Below, piece by piece: positions 56,589-64,000 of a stretch of DNA of 64,000 bases. Source of the stretch: Hydrangea macrophylla (taxonomy: Eukaryota > Streptophyta > Magnoliopsida > Cornales > Hydrangeaceae); NCBI GenBank assembly GCA_033977485.1, contig CM066983.1, forward strand, positions 60,259,010 to 60,323,009, in the 5' to 3' direction. Positions within the stretch are counted from its first letter, which is position 1. Every line of letters begins with the position of its first letter. Position numbers and translations under genes: made by a program. The notes beneath the pieces were generated by a model. It made no database searches. It was not told where the DNA came from and was given only the letters and a program-made list of their open reading frames with translations.

Positions 56589-57500
56589 ATGGGTGATCCT
56601 TCTAAGCCAGTTATTACCCCGGCCGTTCCTACCCCAGCTTGTCTGGACACCTCTCTTTCTCATCCGATACCCACTCAACGGGTTACTAGTATCTTGTTGA
56701 TTGGAAAGAATTTCCATGCTTGGTCTAATTCACTCCGCCTCTATCTTGGGGGCAAACAGAAGATTGGTTGGTTACTCGGTAAGTCTCCTAAACCTGCAGA
56801 AACTGATGCTACATACGCGAGTGGTTTACCGATAACTGTATCATTTTGGGGTGGATGTTTAATTCAATGGAAGAACAGATATATCATATGTTCATGTATC
56901 ACAACACTGTTCATAGACTTTGGAAAGCTTTAACTAAAATGTATGCCCATGCTCATTTTGATTCACGTATTTTTGAGCTTTACCAGGACATCTCTCATGC
57001 CTCCCAGGCCACCTTGGGTCACTCTGTTTCTAATTTCTTTGGATATTTACAAACTCGTTGGGAGGAGTTAGCTCAGTATGAGCCCATTAGTAATTCCCTA
57101 ATGATGGGGAGTTTGAGGTCAAATGTTTTGACCATCAGCATACATATTAGTTCTTGATGGGCCTAAAGCCTAAGTTCAATGCCCTGCGCACCCAAATTCT
57201 GAATACTTCACCTATGCCCTCTTTATTTGAGGCCTTTGCCACCATGGAAGGTGAAGAACGTCGCCATTGCCTATTGTCTCCACCATCCGGGCATACTTCT
57301 CCAATTTCTGATTAGATGGCTTTGGCAACCCGTTCGAGCCCATGCCCCACTTTTGGTAATCCTTCAAGCCCTCAACCTACTTTTGGTGCCGCATCGGGCC
57401 CTCGTCCTGCTGGCAACCATCCATATTGCCAACACTGTCATCAGCTAGGTCACACTATTGATCGTTGCTTTGATCTCAATCCTGAGTTGAAATAGCAATA
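56589..57500 (+). pseudogene. gag of COP-F
   Basis: Starts MGDPSKPVITPAVPTPACLD, then LLIGKNFHAWSNSLRLYLGG, a standard copia gag opening. A frame change around 56850-56930 leads into LWKALTKMYAHAHFDSRIFE and FGYLQTRWEELAQYEP, and a further change near 57155 ends the readable capsid. A zinc-knuckle remnant (CQHCHQLGHTIDRCF) is visible at about 57427-57471. Confidence 0.82.
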
Positions 57501-58050
57501 TAATAAAACACGGGCTACTGGTCGTGGGAAGGGTGCTCCCCGTACAGGTGCTGTTATTGAGACGACTCCGTCTCTGCCTGATTATAATGAGCTTCAGTCT
57601 CAGATTTACCAACTACAGTCACATTTGGGCCTTGGTACCTTCTCCTCGACTGCTTCCGATTCTACTACTACTATTGCTGCAGGTACTCTGACTTCTCTCC
57701 ATGGTAAGTCTTCCCATCCTACTTAGATTCTGGATTTCGGTGCTAATAATCATATGACTGGTGAGCTTCTTCTTTTACTTCCTCATTTACTTCTATTGAC
57801 CAGTCGGTTCGTCTTGCTAATGGATCCTCTGTTCTTGTTCGTAGCCAGGGTGATGCATATTTATCTCCAGACATCACTCTTTTATCTGTTTATTTTATCC
57901 CTAATTTTGCCTACAATCTTCTGTTTGTAAATTGTTTAGCCAAAGATTATAACTGTGTAGTTGTGTTCTTACCCAGTTGTTGCTATTTGCAGGACCTGAC
58001 CGCGAAGAAGATTTTTAGTAGGGGTCATGAGCGTGATGGTCTCTACTACT
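57501..58050 (+). pseudogene. Aspartic protease region of COP-F
   Basis: An in-frame TAG (57724-57726) is followed by ILDFGANNHMTG with the catalytic Asp at 57733-57735; the usual Ser of DSGA is Phe. Later pieces (SVRLANGSS-like, YNLLFVNCLAKDYNC) match the rest of a copia protease. Confidence 0.72.
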
Positions 58051-58920
58051 TTGGTGATCCTTAGCCTCCCAAAGTGTCCTCCAGCTTGCAAGCTACTGCT
58101 TCCCCATTTCTAATAACTCAGTCCTACCAAATTCAAATAATTATGTTTTTTTTTCTTTTAAGACTTTAGATTTGTGGCATGCGCGTTCTGGACATGTACA
58201 CTTTTAGCATTTATGTTGGTTGTTTACTCCATTAAATAAAGCTTGCAAAGACTTTCATTTTAAATGTGTGGTTTGTAAATTGTCAAAACATACACGCACC
58301 TCTTATATTCCTCGCATGCACCATAGCACCTTATGCTTTTGACCTTATTTGTTCCAATGTTTGGGGCCCTCCACCTACTATGGCCCTGTCATATCATCGA
58401 TATTATGTCACATTTATTGATGTTTACTCCCGTTGTACTTGAGTTTATCTTTTGAAGAAAAAATCTGAGGTTTTTTTCTTGCTTTAGAAATTTTTTACAG
58501 ATGATTAAAACCAAATTTCAAACTGTTGTGTGTAACATTCATTCTGGTAATGGCCAAGAATATATAACCGATGAGTTTAGGGCTGCTCTTAACAAGGATG
58601 GGATCCTCCAACAACTTATATGTCCCTATACTCCTAAACAGAATGGTATAGCAGAACGAAAGAACTGTCATATCATGTCTATGGTTTGATGTCTTTTGTG
58701 TGGTATGGGTGTTCTTAAATATTTTTGGGATACGGTTGTTCTCACTGCCACGCATCTAATAAATCGTACCCCAAGTCGTGTCCTTCTCAGGAAATCACCC
58801 CTTTATGTCCTTATGCCTGGTAGTTCTCTTTTTCTCATTATGCCACATGTTTTCGGCTAAACTTGTTTTGTCCAAAATAAAAGTCATACTCCCACCAAAC
58901 TGGATAATAAGGTTGTTCGT
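58051..58920 (+). pseudogene. Integrase of COP-F
   Basis: GAG-pre-integrase piece LWHARSGHVH (about 58177), CVVCKLSKHTRT zinc part (58268), then IDVYSRC, HSGNGQEYITDEF and YTPKQNGIAERKN. The position that is normally Asp in SDNG is Gly here, while the Glu of AERKN remains. Stops and frame shifts throughout. Confidence 0.8.
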
Positions 58921-60426
58921 TGTGTTTTTATAGGGTACTCATCCATGTCAAAAAGGTATCGTTGTTATGATCCTCTTACACATCATTTCTATAACTCTTT
59001 GGATGTTACGTTTCTCAAAACTCTCCCTTTTATCCAGGTTCGTCATCACCTGCTTCTGCAGACCCTGTTGTGGAGGATATTTTTGTATAACCACGCCCTC
59101 TTCCTGTCTTTGAGTCATTGCCACCTGTTGCTTCTCATGCTCCCTTGCAGGTTTATTCTCGATGCCAGCACGCTCCTGCCGCCCCCCGGCCAGCTTCTTC
59201 TCCGAAATAAGGTATCACCTCTCCTCCTTTAGCTTTTACTCTTCCTCCTGATACTGTTCCCCCCTTCCCCCCTGTTATCCCACTCATGTTCGTCACCCCT
59301 ACCCATTTTCTTATTTCATAGAGTACTAATCATCCCATTTCCAAGTATATTTCTTATCAGGGACTGTCAAATGTTTTTCATCCTTTGTTAGTGTAGTTGA
59401 TTCAACTCCTATTCCTTGTTCTGTTCATGAGGCTCTTCAGAATCCTAAATGGGTGGCTGCTATGAAAGCAGAAATGAGTGCTCTTCAAGGCAATCAGACA
59501 TGTGGCTCTCCTAGCTGGTGAGTGCACTGTTGGGTGTAAGTGAGTCTTCATTATTAAATATTTGGAGGATGGTTCTATTGATCGGTATAAAGCCCGACTG
59601 GTTGCTAAGGGTTTTACACAGGTTCCTGGTAAGGATTTTGGTGCTACCTTTGCTCCTATGGCTAAGTTAACCATTGTTTGCCTTCTTGTATCGCTTGCTA
59701 TATCTTACTCTTGGCCCCTTCATCAGCTTGATGTCAAGAATATGTTTCTTAATGGAGATCTGTCTGAAACCATCCATATGGATCCACTACGAAGTTTGGG
59801 CTTAGAGGGAGTATTCCGAGAAAGTAGTCATCTCTGAAAATCTCTCTATGGTTTGAAACAGTCTCCCCGAGCATTGTTTCAGTGTTTTAGTGATGTGGTA
59901 CTTACTATGGGTTTAATCGGTGTCATTCCGACCATACCTGCTATATTCATCGTAATTCCCAAGGACAGTGCCTTACTATCTCAGCCTATGTCGATGACAT
60001 TATTATTATAGGTGATGATACGTCAAGAATTATTCAAGTAAGGTTGGATCTTGGGTTGTCCTTTGATATTAAGGATTTGGGTCCTTTAAGGTACTTTCTT
60101 GGTATTGAGGTGGCTCAGTATAGTCAAGGTATCTTCTTATCTCAACAGAAGTATGCTCTTGATCTCCTTTAGGATATGGGCATAATTGGATGTAGACCGA
60201 CCTCTTCTCCTATGATCCGAATATGAAGTTATCCACTAAGATGGGTGAGTTACTACCTGATTCCTCGATCTATCAGCATCTTGGAGGTCGTCTTATATAT
60301 TTGACAACATTAGACTAGATTTGACATTTGCGATTAGTATTGTGAGCCAATTTATTCACTCACCTCGTACTTCACATTTAGATCTCATGTATCATATTCT
60401 TCTCTATTTGAAGACCTGTCCTGGAC
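58921..60426 (+). pseudogene. Reverse transcriptase of COP-F
   Basis: After the integrase C-terminal part (GYSSMSKRYRCYDP, 58935), RT is seen at 59562-59837 with SIDRYKARLVAKGFTQVPG and QLDVKNMFLNGDLSE. Further blocks are SLYGLKQSPRA (59842) and the AYVDDIIII catalytic box near 59988. 60060-60150 gives the DIKDLGPLRYFLGIEVAQ block. At least two frame changes and several stops. Confidence 0.83.
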
Positions 60427-60942
60427 TTGGTATGTTCTTTAAAACAGGAGCACAGTCAAATCTCTCATGTGTTTATAGATGCTGATTATGCAGGTTCAAA
60501 AAGTGATAGACGTTCTACTTCTTGTTTCTGTACTTTTCATGGTAATCATCTCATATCTTGGAAAATCAAGAAACAAGTAGTGGTCTCACGTTCTTCAGTT
60601 GAAGTAGAGTATCATGCTATGGCTCAGGGAACTTGTGAGCTGCTTTGGGTTTATTCTCTTCTAGATGAGTTAGGGTTCCCAATGATGAACTCATCTACTC
60701 TCTTCTGTGATAATAAGTTGGCAATTATGTTGTCATCTGATTCTATCCTCCATGAGAGAACGAAGCATATAGAAGTTGATATTCATTTTATTCATGAAAA
60801 GGTACAGCCAGGGGTTATTTCACCCAGCTTTATTTCCTCACAAGAATAAATCACAGATATGTTCACCAAATCTATTGGTCCCGGTCTCCTTCAATCATCT
60901 CTTCACAAGTTAGGGTTCGTCGATATCTTCGCCCCAGTTTGA
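60427..60942 (+). pseudogene. RNase H of COP-F
   Basis: DADYAGSKSDRRSTSCFC, then SRSSVEVEYHAMAQGTCEL and CDNKLAIMLSSD, all standard copia RNase H blocks. A TAA at 60847-60849 interrupts the frame before ITDMFTKSIG. The normal end, TGA at 60940-60942, overlaps the polypurine tract. Confidence 0.85.
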
Positions 60943-60949
60943 GGGGGAG
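60940..60949 (+). other. Polypurine tract of COP-F
   Basis: TGAGGGGGAG directly before the 3' LTR. Confidence 0.85.
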
Positions 60950-61140
60950 TGTTGGAATTAAGGAAGTTTCTAGGAATTTTATTCTTTCTTTATGTTGACC
61001 ATATAAGTCTGATTTTATTCTCTTTTAATTCTCCTTTATTTTCCTTTATTTTCTTTCCTTTCTTATCCATCATTTTAAAAAATACATATATATATACAAT
61101 GAGAATGAATGAAAATATTATTCCTTCTAAAAAACCTTTT
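60950..61140 (+). repeat. 3' LTR of COP-F
   Basis: 191 bp, TGTTGGAATTAAGGAAG to AAACCTTTT, with a few substitutions and small length differences against the 5' LTR. Confidence 0.92.
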
Positions 61141-61145
61141 GAAAT

Positions 61146-61882
61146 GTTTTGAATGTGTTGAGTTCATAAGTCAAAACTTTTATTAATGTGATTTTTGGAA
61201 CTTTAATGACTTGGGACCTGCCTTAGTGGCATGCCACGTGTCCTAAAATCATCTGTGTGATTCTGGGGCATGACAGTAGGTGCAATAATATTTTAAAAGA
61301 TTACCGAAACAAATTAACAGAAAAGCACAAAATTATTCTTTTTGTTAAGAGCACCCCCAACCATAAATCTTCATTTTTTTTTCCTTCATTTTAGAGTCGT
61401 CCTCATTTTTGAAGGGAGTGGCCCCACCTTTTGCAAACATGAACTTCAACCATCCTTCCTTCGTTTCACTATTCATTTCTTTTCTAATCGCTATTATTTA
61501 GTTCTAAAATTCCTAAAATTCACATATTTTTTTCACAATTTTGTGTAATAATTATGCTATTGTCCATGGTGTTTTTTTTCTGTAAGCTGTAATTGTTATT
61601 AATGAAATTTTAAGTTGTGTCTTTTTTTTTATGGGATCTTCAAAATGGGTGGATCTATAAATTTGAAGTTTTTTTTTTGGTGGGGGGATGTTTGTTTGGG
61701 GCGTCTATTTATATATATTTATCGTGTAAATGATATAAGATAATGCTATAAATATTACTACAAAAACTCATGAAATCTTCTTCCATTGTATGATACGAAC
61801 ATCAAAGTTATAACAATTTGGGACCTTTTACTACCTAAAATAAAATTGTAACTAACTAATGACATCAAAGTTATAATAAAAC
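61146..61882 (+). repeat. Rest of tandem unit 2 after COP-F
   Basis: LTR end (to GGGCATGACA at 61276) and the 600-base flank segment, homologous to 54250-54995. No gene. Confidence 0.85.
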
Positions 61883-62740
61883 ACTTATGGTAAAGTCGCA
61901 AACTAGTGTGAAAGGGTGACTGATACTTGTGTTCCCGGAGACCATAGTTATGTGTAAAAGATTAAATTGGGTATGTTTATTATTCATCAGCATGATTGTT
62001 ATCATTCACAAGCATACACCTTATATAGTGCAGTGGTTATTGAATAACCATTGTAGGTGATAAAAGAGAAGCATTGAAGAAGTAAAAATGGAGACGACAA
62101 TATTATGTGGAATTTTGGGAATGATTGAGGCTATTATTAATGGTTCAATGTTTAACATTGAAACTTGTAATATGGTAGTAATCAGTTTGTAATTTGTAAT
62201 TGAGAAGTTTGTGCTAATAGTTTAGCTCTTAACTCATGCTTAAGTCAAGTAGTAATTTTGAGGAAGGATTATACACTAGTTGGTTAGTAAAACTTGTGAT
62301 TTTAGATTGTGGTTCTTGTAATTGGTAGTTAACAAGCTAGACTCTTGTAATATATGAATTATGCTATGTTGGTTTAGTTTGGGAAGGTTGCGCACTCTTT
62401 TCACCTTGCTTAGTTAGCTTGGAAGTGACGGAGTAGGAGTTCTACTCAAGAGCTCGACATGAATTGGATTTAATATTTATACTTTTTTAAACTTGTGCAA
62501 ATGGTTGAAATAAGCTCATGATGTCTAGAACAATGATATGTATGTGTTTTAACATGTTTTTGGAATGAACTTAATGTTTTATGATGTTTGAAAGTTTTTG
62601 AAATTTGAGATGGTTGTTTGGTACTTAGGCAAAATTTTGCAACAAGGAGGAATTCTGCCCAGGGGTCATTTGATCCGTCGAAAGTGGCAGTTCAACCGGT
62701 CAAAAAATCCTCTGGTTTGTGTTCGTTTCGCTTACTTCGG
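61883..62740 (+). repeat. Tandem unit 3, cut by LTR-H
   Basis: LTR half homologous to 53287-54140, with the palindrome at 62035-62049. It ends abruptly at CTTACTTCGG where LTR-H starts. The open frame at 62618-62947 spans this junction and is not a gene. Confidence 0.85.
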
Positions 62741-63763
62741 TGTTTGCACCTAAAAAATACATTTTTTAAATCAAAATTGGTAGAGGCCGATTGGATCTTT
62801 TTAATCGGACTCATGAGACCGATGGCAAAATTAATGCCCAAGTGGTTACTTTCAAGGTTGATCGAACTAACCACTATTCACTCGGGCTCATCACCATTTC
62901 ATCGGGCTTGCTACCGTTGCGCTAGTACTATTACTCACTCGAATTGATCACTCTTTAGTCGGGCTGACTAATGCATAAGATCGGACTCATGAGACCGATT
63001 GTGTAAATTATTGGCTAAGTGACTGGTTCAAATTCAATCGGACTGGAGGCTGTATTCGGGCTTGGGCTTAATTCTATCAGGCTATTTCATTTAATCAGTG
63101 CATTTGTTTGGCAGTCAAAGGGTGGGCCACGTTTCATTTTGCCAAACCTCAACAGCCAAAGTGCCAATACAGGGATGATTAGCCACGTGGATGATTACTT
63201 TATCAAAAGATTACAGTGGGCCCCTCGTTTTGGTCACCATACATAATTGTATCGCCCTTAGCTGTAATGGCCACGTGGAATAACCAATTCGGACTGATAC
63301 AATTCTTATTGTAATGGCCGATTGGTTAAATTAGGACACATATAATTTGGCTACCTTAGTAATATATATATATATATATACGTGTGTATATATATAGAGA
63401 GTCCATTATGGCAGGATACTAATTCTAAAAGGTCTCCTATTTTGGTACTACTGATAAGGGTAATTTTCCATATATCATTAAGAGAAGATTTTAAGATATG
63501 GAAACATTATCAGAATAGGCAAGATATATTATCAACTTTTGGGAAGATAATATCAGATTTTGTGGGAGTTATCTTTTACTTGGAGGGTAAGTCAGACGAA
63601 TGAAGCCACAAGATGGACCAGATTCAAGTTACATATATATATATGTATATATATATTTCGAAGATATAGCAGCTTTATCAGTTTATGGAGATAAACTGGT
63701 ATTTTTACCAGATAATGATGCATCTGATATTTCCTACCTTATCTAGGAGACCAGTCAGGCCGC

Positions 63764-63770
63764 TATAAAT
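63764..63770 (+). promoter_or_regulatory. TATA box of LTR-H
   Basis: TATAAAT within CCGCTATAAATTAACAG, with a GC-richer stretch after it. Confidence 0.5.
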
Positions 63771-63932
63771 TAACAGGCAGGCCAAGCTATCAGATCACTC
63801 CGCGTCTCTTCGATACACCGCATTCAACCGCATCCCAAATGCATCCTTTAGCATTCTTAGTTTAGGCAAATAAAGCAGTCTTTTATTTTCCTAGTTTTTC
63901 AATTACTTCTTGTAATTTCTTTTCTTTAATTA

Positions 63933-63938
63933 AATAAA
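63933..63938 (+). promoter_or_regulatory. AATAAA polyadenylation-type signal of LTR-H
   Basis: AATAAA about 165 bases after the TATA box, in a T/A-rich stretch, as expected at the end of an LTR R region. Confidence 0.4.
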
Positions 63939-64000
63939 AGTCTATTTTATTTAATTTATCTTTCATCACTTGTATGGCTTGTGTGCTTCAATACTGCCAT

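Larger units (their letters stand above)
55972..61140 (+). mobile_element. COP-F: complete Ty1/copia element, decayed
   Basis: 5169 bp with order gag, protease, integrase, RT, RNase H, diagnostic of copia. LTRs are 188 and 191 bp, the primer site is at 56160, the polypurine tract just before 60950, and GAAAT flanks both ends (55967-55971 and 61141-61145). It lies in the LTR part of tandem unit 2, whose sequence continues on the other side. Many stops and frame changes. Confidence 0.93.
53287..62740 (+). repeat. Three tandem units of about 1.71 kb (half LTR plus flank)
   Basis: Unit 1 53287-54995, unit 2 54996-61882 with COP-F inside, unit 3 61883-62740 cut by LTR-H. Each begins ACTTATGGTGAAGTC (unit 3 has TAAAGTC) within the LTR, runs to the LTR end and through about 600 bases of non-LTR flank. 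Spacing is 1709 bases (units 1 to 2). For units 2 to 3 it is 1713 bases after removing COP-F and one target-site copy. Unit 1 is fused to the full-length LTR on its left. Confidence 0.9.
62741..64000 (+). mobile_element. LTR-H: start of another LTR retrotransposon
   Basis: Begins TGTTTGCACCTAAAAAATAC exactly where tandem unit 3 stops. It has LTR architecture: U3 with two 20-base near-palindromes (62804-62823, 62980-62999), AT microsatellites (63361-63380, 63631-63654), a TATAAAT box at 63764-63770 and a polyadenylation-type AATAAA at 63933-63938. No second LTR, primer site or coding sequence is in the window, so family and end are unknown. Open frames inside are short and unrecognised. Confidence 0.62.

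Noticed and set aside
62618..62947. 109-codon open frame
   Set aside because: It crosses the junction between tandem unit 3 and LTR-H, so it is a chance fusion.

Overview
The window is repeat-filled nuclear DNA from a flowering plant, most likely a woody eudicot (the species is inferred, not shown). I found no host gene, rRNA gene or intact tRNA gene. Nearly everything can be assigned to LTR retrotransposons: Ty3/gypsy of the Tat/Ogre, Tekay/Del and another plant gag-pol type, plus one Ty1/copia element. All are broken, and several sit inside one another.

Layout. 1-5.39 kb: a plus-strand Ty3/gypsy gag-pol in one frame with three in-frame stops (GYP1). 5.39-8.84 kb: the 5' end of a minus-strand Tat-type element (TAT-A1: leader, primer site, LTR). 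8.84-33.3 kb: a related minus-strand Tat element (TAT-A2) whose 5' LTR is at 30.03-33.32 kb. It is split by a complete 14.3-kb Tat-type element, TAT-B (11725-25986), which has two LTRs, PBS, PPT, a gag-only coding region and a perfect GTATT target duplication. 33.3-51.3 kb: an old minus-strand Tekay-type chromovirus (TEK-D). Its 3' LTR is split by a complete Tekay element (TEK-C, 34422-43276, target duplication CCACT/CCACC). Its protease is split by a solo LTR (SOLO-I), which is itself split by a second solo LTR (SOLO-J, target duplication TTAGT). 51.9-62.7 kb: the 3' end of a plus-strand Tekay element (TEK-E), whose LTR half and flank form three tandem units of about 1.71 kb. The middle unit holds a 5.17-kb copia element (COP-F, target duplication GAAAT). 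62.7-64 kb: the start of another LTR (LTR-H), running off the window.

How the parts work together. Neither TAT-A nor TAT-B has a pol region here, so both would have depended on enzymes supplied by another element. They share several blocks although the rest of their sequence differs: LTR tips, a primer-site-like 12-mer and hairpin in U5, a leader block about 200-300 nt past the primer site, and two twice-repeated 3' modules. These are candidates for the cis signals a helper machinery would recognise.

The most unusual observation is in the primer-site region of both TAT-A copies. Each carries not the usual ~18 nt but an exact 47-nt 3' half of tRNA-Arg, from the first base of the anticodon stem to the discriminator base. 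This suggests reverse transcription once copied far into the primer tRNA. A second notable signal is a perfect palindrome (GGTTATTNAATAACC) just downstream of a TATA-like box in the Tekay LTRs. All similarity statements were made by eye.
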